Source: Cinclus cinclus (Eukaryota; Chordata; Aves; Passeriformes; Cinclidae). Taken from it: a stretch of 64,000 nucleotides of DNA. Numbering within the stretch: the stretch's first letter is position 1; every line of letters starts with the position of its first letter. The translations under genes were made by a program, and so were the position numbers. Positions 52,880 through 64,000 of this stretch are shown piece after piece. Below the pieces are notes generated by a model that worked only from the letters and a program-made list of their open reading frames with translations, searched no databases and was not told the origin of the DNA. Location of the stretch: positions 20,432,258-20,496,257 of the forward strand of contig NC_085047.1 in assembly GCF_963662255.1 (NCBI RefSeq). The letters run 5' to 3'.

Positions 52880-53784
52880 CACAAATTCTGCAGTGTCTTT
52901 GTCTTTATCTCCATTTCCCTATGTCGCCATCTGATTTTTTTGATTCCTTTAAAAAAAGATTGTTTATTTTTTAATCAGGAGAAATTATTCTTATATTATT
53001 ATTTTGCATTTACTTAAATGTTGAATACTCTTCATTGTCTATTCAAGACAAGTGACAATTGATCTGAAAAGAGATTTTTTTCACATAAATTGACTACTCC
53101 TAAATTTGTAAATCACACAGAAATGGAAAACCTTTCCAGGCTTTTGAGTCAGAAACAAAACCAAAATAAAAGTTTATTTTCTTTTATGGCCCTCAAATGT
53201 GAATGCTAACAGTAATCTTCTCTGACATTTTTTAGGTTGCAGAAAAAAACAGCTGTAGAGCAAGTTTGATTGAAAAAACCTGTTTTCAAAAAAAATAAAA
53301 TTAGTATCTTCTCATGGCCAAAGAAAAAATGGTTTTGATCTGTCACACTTCTCATAGGTTTTGCAGAGGAAGATGTATTAATACTGCTTTCTAATTTGTT
53401 GCATTTCTTCACCTATGAATCCTGTTCCCAATGAGTCAAGCTATCCAGTCACCAAATTTTCCCACTACATTATTAATCAAATTTGCCAAGAAATTTATGT
53501 TTAGAATAGGTAAGAGAATTGTGAGAGAATGGTAAATGACTGGAAATCTTAAAGTTGCATTCTGAAATTAATTGTAATTTGACTTGAGTTTTGGGAAGAT
53601 TCTCTGTGTTCAGAACTACCAGGCAAAACTCCGAAGGGTGAGATGCACATGCAGATACAAAGGTACATTGTCCTAGTAGCAAAGGGGGGAATTTAAATGC
53701 TGTTCCTGGACTTTGTGGCTGGTTCCATCTCTCATCTAGTCTTTAGATGTGTTTTAAAGGTACAGAAAAAAGAGAATCTCCATT

Positions 53785-53801
53785 CCCCCCCCCCCCCCCC
53801 C
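53785..53801 (+). repeat. Poly(C) run, 17 bases
   Basis: Seventeen consecutive cytosines followed by A-rich sequence (AAAACC then a run of A). The minus strand, which is FILIP1L sense, carries G17. Confidence 0.85.
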
Positions 53802-55061
53802 AAAACCAAAAAAAAGGCCAACAAAGCAGATTTCTGACTTAAGGGGATTTTGAAACTGAAATTGTGGAATGCCTACCTATTACAGCATCCTTTGGTTTAC
53901 CAAGACCAAGAAGTGGCAGTGGTCCTTCTACCCTTTCAATTGCTCTCAGGATGTTTACCTTTGCCCTTTGAAATTGCCAAATCCAGCATTGCTAGAAATT
54001 ATTTTTCTTCCCTTAAGTGTAAGAAGAAAAAAGTGTGTATAAACTTACATGAAGTAACAGACGGAGCTTATGTTTTCAAACTGTTTTGGACTTCTCCTCA
54101 AATAATTTCCATTTGTGCTCAAAGTTTCTGTGACATAATATCACAGTAGTCTAAAATAAATTAAGCTTCAGGGATTAACTTTATCTGTTTTGGATTATAT
54201 TCAGAGATTTTAACCTTTGAGTTTCTGAAATGAGACTTGACCTTTTGCCTGACGTAACTTTGTCTGGAATGATCTCTGTGTCCTTAGGTACATTTCTGTT
54301 CAAAAAACTTGGAAAACACTTGGTAAGAGAATTTTATTCATAATTTCTGCTTTTATTTTGTGATGTTTATCTATACTGAGCAGTATGTTAAAAAACATTT
54401 ATCTGAATTGGAAACAAGTACCTGGGATAAAAAAATCACAATCTGATATGAAGGTGTTTTAATATCCAGTGATTTGCATGGCAGGGCAGAAATTAGTCAG
54501 AGAACATTGCTCAGAAAGTATGGTAGCTGCTGCTGCAGTGTAATTAAACTAAAAGTTACTTAGGTATGATGTCAGAATAGTAGATTTCTGCCTGGATGAA
54601 GTTTCTAATGCCAGCTCATTATAGTAACTCTGCAGACCAAGCAGGTATCCTTTTGACTGCTCCCAAATTAATGGGAGCAGGGTTGTGCAGAGCTGTGTCA
54701 TTGCTGCTGGATGGGCACCTGCAGCCACTGATAGATGGGCTTCCATGAGATAAGTGGGGACTGGCAAGACTTCTGCTTGTATGGGCTGGGAATGTAGATA
54801 ATAGAAAGAGGGAAGAAAAAAAAAGATTGTTTGAATGAGACAAAATCATGTCGATGTGTAAAGCTCCCAGTCTGCAGTGGAAGTGAGGATCATTAGATTC
54901 AGGTCCCTCCCAGCTGGACCCTAGGCTTTGTTCTGCTCCCATTTAAACTCACGTTCCATTCCAGATTTAGAGCTCATTTGTCTCCTTCCCCAGCAGTGGG
55001 TGAGAGATTTTCTGTTGAATTTGGTGGCAACTATGGTTAAATATCAATTACTTGTTCTTAC

Positions 55062-55235
55062 CTCTCCTATAGGCTTTTCATAGATATCTTCTTGCCATTG
55101 CTCAGTCTTTGTTTGAATAGCATCTCGCTGGAGTGCCTGTAATACCTTCTTCGGAGTAACAAAGCCATACTGTGCTTCAAGCAAAGCTAAGTCAATTTTT
55201 TCAGCCTTAAGTACTCCTATGACTTCATCTTGAGC
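55062..55235 (-). CDS. FILIP1L: FILIP1L coding exon 2 (residues 91-148)
   Basis: This 174-base exon encodes 58 residues beginning [20 protein letters not shown] and ending IYEKPIGE. It is the most diagnostic piece of the gene. The stretch [12 protein letters not shown], with a following LQRDA, is characteristic of FILIP1L; the paralogue FILIP1 has a different sequence at that point. The acceptor is TTTCTGCAG just upstream of 55235 and the donor is GTAAG from 55061. Both ends are phase 0, so the exon is symmetric and could be skipped without a frameshift. It joins the previous exon at ...LQ/AQ... and the next at ...GE/LD.... It forms part of the CortBP2-like helical region that leads into the long coiled coil. 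Confidence 0.96.
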
Positions 55236-57385
55236 CTGCAGAAACACAAAGTAAGGCTTTATCTTGTTAAACTGTATATATATATGCATTTACAGGTTAG
55301 CTCTCTACTTTTGATTTTCAGAAAATTGAAAAACTTCTAAAATAACACTGAGATTGTAAAGTGCTCCAAAACAGTAATGTGAAGACGGTTGAAAAGCATG
55401 AGGGAAGTATTGGTTCTTTGTATTTTATTAGTTCAATATAAACTCCAAGATCTTCAGACCCTTCATCAAAGCTTAAGTACTTATTTAATGATTAGATCAT
55501 TTTGCTGTTTCTGGATCAGTGTGTAGCATTCATAAGACAGGGTTTCAAGGCAAAGTTTGGCTTATGGTATTAGAAATTGAATTGTTAGTGCAGTATGGTG
55601 GGATGTTTCTTGAATCCTGAAAGTCATTCTGTTTATTTTGGGCGTAGATGGCTTCTGTAGTTAAAACCCACTACAGATGGGTCCCTCTCAGATTATTTTC
55701 CCCACTCCACATCCTCTGGTGGTGAAGGTTGCCCCCTGCCTCCATTGCAGTGATGCAAACTACATGAACTATCTCAAACATCCATTGTCTGCAATTATCT
55801 CAGTTAAAAACAAATATGTCCTAATCCTAGAAGGATAGAGTAGGAAGGAAGGAAATCAAAGAGAAGGATATACCAGGGGAGGGCAACACTTTTAGTCTGA
55901 CTCCTTTTGGCTGGAAGACTTCTGTATCCCCATTTATGACTGTCTAAACAAATGTGTTAAAATATTAAATAGTCTATTTCTAATCCTTAGCATTGCAGAA
56001 AAAAATAGAAGAGTGATCTTTGTACACCTTGAATCTTCTGGAATTTCAGAAGGAATGACATCTAAATTAGGAACTTAGTTATGGTTTGACTGACAACTGT
56101 CTTCAGTGATTTGACTTGGCATTACATGAGGTTGAAAATAAGGGATAAAAGATGACTTCTTTTTCATTTGTAGTGCTGCTTCCTTTTAAATTTCAGATGT
56201 GATTTTAAATGTTCATGTCAGGCTCATTGTTTTCCAGATTCTCATTTCCCTTTTCCAGCTTTAAACCTTATTTGAAGTGTGTGTGTATATTTATATTTTT
56301 ATATTCATGTGATCCACTGTGTAATGAAGAGTGTGTGTATAATGTAAATAAATATATAAAAATGTGTGACATCTGAACTTTAACCTAAATTAAGAAAGGC
56401 CAAGTGGGCAGAAGAGAAATGCTTTCCAAACCTGGAAATTGTTCTGTTTGCATAATGAAACAATCTGTAGAAGTTTGCCTTGGATCTACCCTCAAAGATT
56501 GGTGCAGCTATTAAATATTCATATCACATGTGTGTTCTGTTAAGCATGTCTATATTATTATATAAACATACACACATATGTTAAGAATAGAACTACCCAG
56601 GTACTGTCTGAGTAATAAACTCTGACACCGTGTTCTACACCGATTTAGGCCACTTTGGCCAGCTTACTTTTTTCTCTGCCTGTGAGTAGTTTTAAAGCCA
56701 CTTCTGTGCAATAAGCCTGCCACAGAAATATTTTCCCTGCTCACTGGAAATCCGGTTCCCGCTTCCTGAAATTACATTTGACCAGGTTAGGCATCATTTA
56801 CCACTTGACAGATGGTTTCTTTTCTAGGTAGAAAAATGCTCACTCTTAAAATCCAGTAATTTGTGGACTAAGTGGCATGTAACACTTTTGCTTTTTATTA
56901 TGGGAAATAAAATGGCTAATTTGATTTTTATAGCAAAAAGTTTTAGAAATACTGTTAAATGAGTTAGTTTTTGTGAAGTGGCACATACTGTTTCATAGGC
57001 AGTAAAGCTCTTGACTTCATAGGAGTGGGAGGATAAGACATAAGTAAAATATCTTAAAGATCTGTGATATGTTCTCTATATCAGCCATACAATGACAAAT
57101 ACTTTGTATTCAATATACTTAGAATGGGGCAGCACAACTTGAAAGTTTTATGAGCTGTCTGCTTTGAGAGTTACTTGTGATATAAAGATCATATTTCCTG
57201 TCTGATAGCTATAATAGCTATAATGTTGGGGTGTTTTGTATGCTGCAGTTCATATTTGTTCTGTATCAGACTGTGTAAGGTGTTTACTTAATGTAAAAGC
57301 AGCATGTGTTTGTGGTGTAAGGGGGAATGGGGGTGGAGGGTGGAGTGTCTTTTAATTCGGAATATAAAGTAGGATAATACATTAC
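55236..57385 (-). other. FILIP1L: FILIP1L intron between coding exons 1 and 2
   Basis: A 2,150-base phase 0 intron with GT at 57384-57385 and AG at 55236-55237. It is AT-rich, with TG/TA-rich low-complexity patches near 56277-56365 and a G-rich patch at 57321-57340 close to the donor. I see no exon, repeat element or RNA gene in it. Confidence 0.9.
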
Positions 57386-57655
57386 CTGTAATTCACCCTC
57401 GAGGACACTGAGAAGAAATAGTAAGTCATCATGAGAGAGATCCTCCCTTTTCTTGACAGAACTTTTTTGTTTTTTCTCTGCCTTTGGACTTCTCAGGATG
57501 GTACTGGCTTGGGCTACATCATCCTTCTCTTTCTGCTGTGTTTGTGTGTTTCCTTTCCCACTGTAACCAACCGCTTCTTTGTGGTGGTCTTTCGCCCTTG
57601 GCTGGCTCAGCTTTGGTCTGGTTGGGCTTTCGGTGCTGTTACTTCTGGAATGCAT
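57386..57655 (-). CDS. FILIP1L: FILIP1L coding exon 1 (start codon, residues 1-90)
   Basis: This is the N-terminal coding exon of filamin A interacting protein 1-like, a cytoplasmic coiled-coil protein linked in mammals to reduced cell migration and angiogenesis. The ATG is at 57655 and begins MHSRSNSTES. Residues 1-70 are Ser/Lys/Gln-rich and probably disordered. From about residue 70 the conserved block starts (REDLSHDDLLFLLSVLEGEL), which opens the CortBP2-type N-terminal region of the FILIP1/FILIP1L/CTTNBP2 family. The exon ends in a CAG codon at 57386 followed by donor GTAATG, phase 0. Upstream, a pyrimidine-rich tract ends in an AG acceptor at 57683-57684, so the exon carries a 27-base 5' leader. 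The start is chosen because it matches the family's short MxSR-type N-terminus. FILIP1 was considered, but the next exon clearly favours FILIP1L. Confidence 0.93.
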
Positions 57656-57682
57656 GGTTTATATCTCTGAAGCTGAAGGAAA
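57656..57682 (-). other. FILIP1L: 5' UTR part of FILIP1L start-codon exon
   Basis: These 27 bases lie between the AG acceptor (minus strand, preceded by TTTTTCTCCCC) and the ATG. An acceptor here means that at least one non-coding upstream exon exists beyond it. No GC-rich promoter is visible from here to 64000, so that exon is probably outside the window. Confidence 0.8.
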
Positions 57683-58263
57683 CTGGGGAGAAAAATAATT
57701 GTTTTAGGTAACAGAGACTATAAAACTATTACTGTAATTGATGGTGGGTGTTATTCCCTCCAGAATGGTAATTCTCCTGTCTGCACAAGGCTGTCTGTCA
57801 TTTGACAAAAGCTGACAGCCTTATGTACACCAACAGTACTGGGCTGTGATCCTGGATGTCCGTAGTGAAGTGAGTCTTTACTGGTCTTATGCCATTGTAT
57901 ACAATTCCCTCCTTGATACTTCAAAGATGTCATCTTTAGAAGCAGCACTGGGTGCATTACTGCAAACCATGTTTCCTATTCTGTTGCAAGGCCTACCTCA
58001 CCTTTCAGGTAAATACTTTCTATGATGCGGCAAATTCAGGTTCAGAAGCTTTTCACGAGGAAGATCTTTCTGTTCCACTTTAATAGTTACCCAGCCCACA
58101 CTGTGTTCTGTTTTCCTTTGTCTTTCCAAGAGAGAGCACAAAAGCAGTCCTCTACTACTATAAGCTATGCAGGCTGCATTATCCATATTTGGCAAAATGT
58201 AGGGACTAACAAATGAATCCAGACTGCAAAAAGTGAGCAGCACTGTAAATGCTCCCTCCCTAA

Positions 58264-58284
58264 CACCACCACCACCACCACCAA
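58264..58284. repeat. (ACC)n microsatellite
   Basis: About six CAC/ACC trinucleotide units in the upstream intron. Confidence 0.8.
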
Positions 58285-61200
58285 AACCAAATTACCTTGC
58301 AGATCATGACTTTTCCACTCTTAAAACCATGCAGGATAAAACCTTGCAAACTTCTCTAGTGCTTGTATCCAGCACTCTAGAGGTGTTAGTACCTGGTGAA
58401 AGGAAGACTTATCTTAACTAGGCCCCTTTGAAGTGCCACTGTTAAGGGAACATACTCTAATGCCTTTCAGATAAATGACTAACACTGTGTAAATATTGAT
58501 TAACCTCAGGCACTTGTGTTTGGTTATCACCACTCAGATTAAGGAATGAATGGATTATAGTCCACCTCTGCTGGAATATTGTGGTCACAGATGCCGTCTA
58601 CCAAACAATAACCTGATTGTGTGGTTCAAAGGTGAAATTCAACATGTTCCAAATACAGCACAATTTTTCTTATTAAACTGCCAAGCTAATTGCTGGAACG
58701 CCCAGAAAATCGATATGGTCTATGATAGGTACTAGATGATTTCTTGGCTGCTTTTTTGCCTCAATTCTGGCTGATAAAATTCCTCCCCTGCTCCCTTCCC
58801 TTCCGGATTCTGACTCTAAATCTTCAACTCTGTGACTGCACTCCTTAACTGTGGTAACTTCCAAATGAATGCTAGGAACACTTCCTTTTGTTGTTTTTTT
58901 CTGCAAGAACGGAGGAGGCAGAAGTATCTTTTGGTTTATAATGGATGATGACTGAGAGTGGGGTGAATTGATAAAAAACATTACAAAATAAGAAAGTGAC
59001 ATTTTCTATAATGTTGAAGTCTCTTCTAGTCTGATTTGAAGCACTCATTAATAAGAAAATCTTGTTTCTCCAGGTCTCAGAAAACTAAGATGTGTCAGAT
59101 TGGCATGGCAGTGTGCACTGGAAACTGTTTTATGAAACATCAATAGTGTCAGGTTAGGATGGGAGCTTATTACAGTGTATGTAGGAAACCAAGAGTTGTT
59201 CATAGCAGGCTGGCAGCAATGTTAGCTGGTTAGGATTAGTTTTATTTAGTGTTCATCCTGGCCTTTCAGTCAAATGCAGATTCTCTTTATTCGCTGTGGT
59301 GTATTTATTAGGATACTCCCCTTTTACCCCTTGCTTACAGATTATTATTACTTGGTAAGAAGGCTGTTGGTTTCCTTTGAGTGTACGATGCTGGATGCCT
59401 GCTTGGCTTTTGTGTGCAGTTAAAGGCTTATGCTTTTAAGTTCAAATGCAGGAGTTGTGAGCTAAATCAAGTAACTTGAATGTCTGAGGCTGTCTGTGGA
59501 CTTTGGCACCACAAGTGCAGGACACTATGAAATGCATAAATAGTCCAAAAATTCCCCTTCATGCATGCAAGTTGCAGCAGTGGTATAAACTAGACATCAA
59601 GCTACTATCAAACTTCTTCACAACAAATGTCAATATGGTATATCTTATGAAAGGAAAGGGAAACCAGTGTATGAGGAAGAGCTTCTTACCTTTTCAGGCT
59701 TTTGGAACTGAGTGCACCTGGAAATCCTGAACTCGGATAAACAGTCCAAGGACATCCTCCCCTGCATTTTCTCTTGCACTGTATGTATGCTGTTGGCTTC
59801 AAGGCAACATGCCACCCAGTTTTCACAGCTGCTCAGTTAACTGTGACTCCCTTTTAGGTTTGTCATGCATACTTCCTAATCAAGTAGATCAGTCATTATT
59901 GCATTGCAAAAGGCACTTAGTCCCTGGCAAGGCCAGCTGACAGACAGGCTGTGCTCCTATGGAGAATGGCATCTTTTCAATCTCCCAGGATGGAGTTTTT
60001 CCTTTCCTTGGTGAGAGTTCGTACATACAGTTTACCTGTATTTTGTTCTGACATTCCTGAATGCCAGTATGTATTATTGAATCTGCATATGCAGATATTT
60101 TTCCAATTAAGGAATTAATCTGAGTTATTAGAGGTTGAAGTGAAATACTAGGTATACTTCAAGCACTTTTTTAATGGTACTTGAATATAGCTGACAAGAG
60201 TCACAAGCACTCTGGAATTAGTAGCCTGCTTTATTAACATATTCTTTCTCAGTTGATTTATTTAAACTTTCTTACTACCTGTACACTGATAGTCATTATT
60301 ATTTATATTGTTGTCTGTCTACAGAAGGCTGTTAGGGCTAATGTGGTTGTCAGAGGAAGAAGGTATGAGTAACAGAAGAGCAATTTAAAAATTAAAATGT
60401 ACCTTTAACTGCAGGTGTAGCAAGGAAAGTATGGAACGTCAGAAATAGACAAAACCAAACATCCCATCCACCAACCCTGAAACTCCTCACCACCTTTAAA
60501 TTGTCAGATTCCTTAGATGTGCCACCACCTAAGGGATTCACCTTCAAAACACACCTGATATTTTGGGCGGAACATTAGCTACTCATACCCTTGCACCATG
60601 GCACGAAAGAAAAAGCTCCCATTCTGTTCCAAAGGGTGCTGGTTTTCTGCAATGTTAGACCCTGGAATGACCATAGTGAGACATTTAAGATAGAAGTAGC
60701 ATAGCTAAAAATTTTTCACCAGTGTGTTTTGGTACATTGGGTTATTTTTTGTTTTGAGCAACTCTTTCCTTGTTCTTGAAGGGTTGATGAAGAGCAATGT
60801 TATATTTTGTTGGCTTTTTTTCCACAAGGTAAAAATTTTAATAGACCTGTAAAATTTACCATGTTGTTCTTGACATCCAAAACACTGAGCCCAGGTTCTC
60901 GAGATTAGACTAATGAGCGTAAAATTTGCCTTTTTGCATATCTGTCTCAACCAACACTAACATTCTATAATGATGGCATCTGTGTACAAGAAAGTTGTCT
61001 TGCAGAAAAGAGGTACAAAAAAGTGTTTCTTCTTGTAACAGTTTGTAATTCACAGAGGCTCTGGGATTTCTCCTCGAAAGCTGACTCTTGTGAATTGTGG
61101 CAAACTTTTGTATAGAAGTTAATTTAAGCCCTTTTTCTCTGTGCCATCAGGAAGAATGACAGTGTAAGATGCCTTAGAAAACAGTAAACAACAATTGCTA

Positions 61201-63477
61201 AAAATGAATTGTGTGTCTGTGCCTTGCACTTGTGATCTTTCAGCTGTTTTGGCTCACTTACTAAACAAGAAGGATTGTAGATATGTAACCAGAAGGAGCG
61301 AGGATACTTGCCAGCATTCTCATATGATGCATTATGTACCATTGCTTGCATCAAAATTAAAAGAAGACTGAAAAGGGTCATCCAGATCATGAAGTCACAT
61401 GTCTTGAAATGACAGACCACTATGCTGTGGGTACCTAACAGAGATGAATTTTCTGTAATTGTGCTAATGGAATAACACAAGACCTGTGTTCTGTCCTATT
61501 GTGCTTTCCTTCACATTATGAGGTGGCTGTTCTACAGAAAATTTTGCACTGGTATCTTGCTTGAAGTGACAATGTAATGGTTCCCAAGCTCATCAGATTT
61601 GTGCAGTTTGGTAGGCTGGATCCTGATTCTAAGAGGAATGAGATTAGGTTACACTGAAACATTCTGGTAAATCAAATAATTGCAAGTTAGAGACCCAGCA
61701 AAGTTTGCATCTATTCTTAGTGTTCATGTTCTTGTTCTTTTTACAGTTTATTTTCTGTTCTGTTTTTTTGAAGACCTTGCTCATCTGTGAACTGAATGCT
61801 ATCCTTCTGCATATAAAGGAGGTATTTTCTTTTCTTGGTGATGAACAAGCAATCTGAAGTGTTGAAATAATACTTTCCCTAAGAGCCAGGTGAATAAAGG
61901 ACTAAATGTTTCTATGACATTAACTTGGTCTCCACCCTCTCTATCATATTCTGAAGGAGATTAAACTGCATTTGTCTCTTTGGCAGCAGTGAATGAGCAG
62001 GTGGTTCCAAAATCCCTGCACTTCTGTGGGACAGATTGATCCTTCAGAGATGGCTTCATCTTAGAGTCTTAAGAGATATTTTGGCATTTATTTTCACCTT
62101 TAGTGTTTCCCTTTTTAGTCAGTGATTGATTTATGAGCTAACAGAATCCCTCATAGGACTATGTATTCCATTAATCCCAGGGTAAGGACCCTGAATTGTT
62201 AAGAACTTGCTGCTTCCTCCAAAAATCTGTGACTAAGCAAGGAATTGTATTGCTCTGGTTTTTTGCACCCCTTAAAGGGCAGTGTTTTTGATTTGCTGAA
62301 ATAGATAGCACTCCTACCAACAGACTGACTTTGAAAAGGAGTTGAGATCTGATTGCTTGGCATACCAATGTAAGGGGAGAGTGCAAGGCACATGCTGTCT
62401 TTGGAAAGAGGTCTGCAATCCTCTGCCCATCACTATAAGTGTGGATTGGTGGCAAGAAGAAAAGGGGTCCCACGAAGGTGTCTCTTGTTCTTCTTTTGCA
62501 GTCCTGGTGTAACCTTTAGACCAGCAAATGCACTACTAAACTGGTGTAGAACATGAAAAAGTCTTTTTAATAATTAGAATCCCAAGATATGGCCATTTCA
62601 CAGCATCACTGAGCCTTTCCTGGAACTGGTGCCTTCTGACAGAATGTGCTTAGGACTTTTATTCTTCCCCTAAGTGGAAATATGTTGCTTTGTGGTAGAT
62701 TTGCCCCACTTCCGAAGAAAACAATCCTTACTTAGCAGGTTCTTCACTCAGGGAATGTGGGATAAGTGTTTCCATCCTGGCAGGGAAATGGCAAGATTAA
62801 GCCATTTTTCTGGGAAGACTGATGCAAGAGTGCTTACCTGTGTATCCTGATGCATCTGTTGGCAAGCAGAGTTGCAGGAAGTCAATCAGCAGAAAGAAAA
62901 TAATTTAGCAGCCTGTTTCCCCACTCACAGCATCTTGTCAAATTTTGGTCTTTGAAACCCTTGGGGATCCTGCAAGAACAGCAGTACCTCGAATGGGAAG
63001 AAAGTCTGGATTCAGCCAAGGATGTGAACACTCCCAGGCAGGAAAAGTGCATGGGTGAGAACTGGATGTCATTTTTGTGCTGGTTGTGGTTTATGTTCAT
63101 CTGACCACAAGCCAGATTGCTCATCCCTTGGCTACAGGGAGCCTCTTTTGAGACAGCATGATGCTTTTTGAACCATGTTGGCTTTGTCATGGTACTCTGC
63201 TCGCAGTAAAGGTACTGTGAAATTTCCACTATCTGCTGCCTCCTCCTCCTGATCCTGTAGTGTTTTGTAGGATATGTTGTGAGTGTGGGAGCTAAGATCT
63301 TCCCAGGTCCATTTTGCATATGTGCAGGCTTACAGTCATCTTTAGAAGGCTGACTGTGTGGGCAGTTTTGACCACGTTCTTTTGGAGGATATATCTCTAT
63401 CACTTGTCTGTCATTTCATTATTGGTGTGTGGATTTGTGATCCAGTCTTCATTCTTGTAATGTCTCAAACTACAGAG

Positions 63478-63555
63478 GTATAGACATAGATGGTATAGGT
63501 ATAGATATAGATAGATATAGGTATAGGTATAGATAGATGATATAAGTATAGATAC
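63478..63555. repeat. TAGATA/TAGGTA microsatellite
   Basis: About 78 bases of interspersed TATAGA, TAGATA and TATAGG units. The repeat is imperfect and probably length-variable. Confidence 0.85.
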
Positions 63556-63581
63556 AGCTAAACACACACACGTCTCCCCTT

Positions 63582-63595
63582 CCCCCCCCCCCCCC
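63582..63595 (+). repeat. Poly(C) run, 14 bases
   Basis: Fourteen consecutive cytosines, shortly after a CACACACA stretch and the TAGATA microsatellite. Confidence 0.85.
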
Positions 63596-63740
63596 GTTGG
63601 ATTTTATGCCAGGAGAAAAGTAGAGAAAATAATCTTTGCTCTATGACTAGTTCTTGGTTTTGCAGCCTTGAGCTCGTTAAACTCATTCTGTAGATTAACT
63701 GATCTCAGCCCATCTCCTACTAAGCCTTAAGTGGTGTTTG

Positions 63741-63796
63741 CCCACGTATTTGTCAGTTTAAAGCCCACACATTTGTCAGTTTAAAGCCCACACATT
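63741..63796 (+). repeat. 23-base tandem duplication with a partial third copy
   Basis: Copies at 63741-63763 and 63764-63786 share CCCAC..ATTTGTCAGTTTAAAG and differ by two bases. A partial third copy, CCCACACATT, follows at 63787-63796. Confidence 0.9.
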
Positions 63797-64000
63797 CATG
63801 GTGTGCAGCATGAAAGCATAAGATGCTCACCTTGAACAAATTTGGAATTTTCATATTAGGAATATATGGTTAGGAAGGTATAATCCTGTTCAGAGATGCC
63901 AGATTCTGTTTTAAATAGGATTCTTCAAATGGTTGGGTAATAGACCTCTTTGTGATGATACTTGATGCATCATACAACATTTCTTTGGCAAAACTGAGTA

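Larger units (their letters stand above)
47979..55061 (-). other. FILIP1L: FILIP1L intron between coding exons 2 and 3
   Basis: A 7,083-base phase 0 intron. It contains a CR1 fragment (48690-48895), an (ATA)n run near 48077-48096, a purine-rich GAGGGA microsatellite (52837-52879) and a 17-base cytosine run (53785-53801). The open frames in it are short, lack similarity I recognise and are treated as chance. Confidence 0.9.
57683..64000 (-). other. FILIP1L: FILIP1L upstream intron (5' side, truncated by window)
   Basis: This is the intron upstream of the start-codon exon, at least 6.3 kb long. It holds an (ACC)n run near 58264-58284, a TAGATA-type microsatellite (63478-63555), a C14 run (63582-63595) and a 23-base tandem duplication (63741-63796). 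A 173-codon open frame on the minus strand (62882-63403) begins with GTG and resembles nothing I know. No CpG-rich promoter is visible, so the main promoter lies further right. Confidence 0.75.

Noticed and set aside
54885..54925. Possible further CR1 3' end (ATCATTAGATTCAGGTCCCT)
   Set aside because: Only a short stretch resembles CR1 and the flanks do not continue the match.
57321..57340. G-rich tract near the FILIP1L coding exon 1 donor
   Set aside because: Only three tracts of three or more guanines are present, short of a standard four-tract quadruplex.
62882..63403. 173-codon minus-strand open frame, the longest in the window
   Set aside because: It starts with GTG rather than ATG (first in-frame ATG about 28 codons in), shows no recognisable domain, and has no clear splice sites or conserved context. 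Treated as chance.
1..64000. CMSS1 exons on the plus strand
   Set aside because: CMSS1 surrounds FILIP1L in mammals, so I looked for its coding sequence among the plus-strand frames. Nothing matches, so no feature is claimed.
1..64000. tRNA, rRNA, CRISPR, endogenous viral or bacterial-type systems
   Set aside because: No cloverleaf, regular spaced direct repeats, viral-type reading frames or LTR pair could be recognised by reading.

Overview
This window reads as intronic vertebrate DNA from a sauropsid, most probably a bird. It is AT-rich, has no dense coding and few interspersed repeats. The two interspersed elements I recognise are 3'-end fragments of CR1, the main avian LINE. I see no bacterial-style operons, rRNA, tRNA, CRISPR array or intact mobile element.

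The supported gene is FILIP1L (filamin A interacting protein 1-like) on the minus strand. Three consecutive coding exons are present: the start-codon exon (CDS 57386-57655, exon to about 57682), a second exon (55062-55235) and a third (47800-47978). Each has a consensus AG acceptor and GT donor, and the phases chain cleanly (90 codons, 58 codons, then 59 codons plus 2 bases). They encode residues 1 to about 208: a poorly conserved basic N-terminus, then the start of the CortBP2-type coiled-coil region. The long exon that carries the rest of the protein in relatives is not here. It must lie to the left of position 1, so the intron after the third exon runs for at least 47.8 kb. The first non-coding exon and the main promoter must lie to the right of 64000.

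Inside that giant intron is one CpG island (about 14461-14850, roughly 40 CpGs). It holds a perfect CArg box, a CRE-like site, a GC-rich triplicated repeat and, on the minus strand, a strong splice donor at 14457. I interpret it as the internal promoter and untranslated first exon of the short FILIP1L isoform, matching the known two-promoter layout of the mammalian gene.

The rest is intron, described region by region: 1-14457 (intron common to both isoforms), 14596-47799 (long-isoform intron upstream of the internal promoter), 47979-55061, 55236-57385 and 57683-64000. These hold microsatellites, homopolymer runs, short tandem duplications, two G-quadruplex-capable tracts and a few notable palindromes. 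In mammals FILIP1L lies antisense inside a CMSS1 intron. No CMSS1 exon is recognisable here, so a plus-strand host transcript is inference only. I found no convincing new biological system; the internal promoter is the most interesting region.
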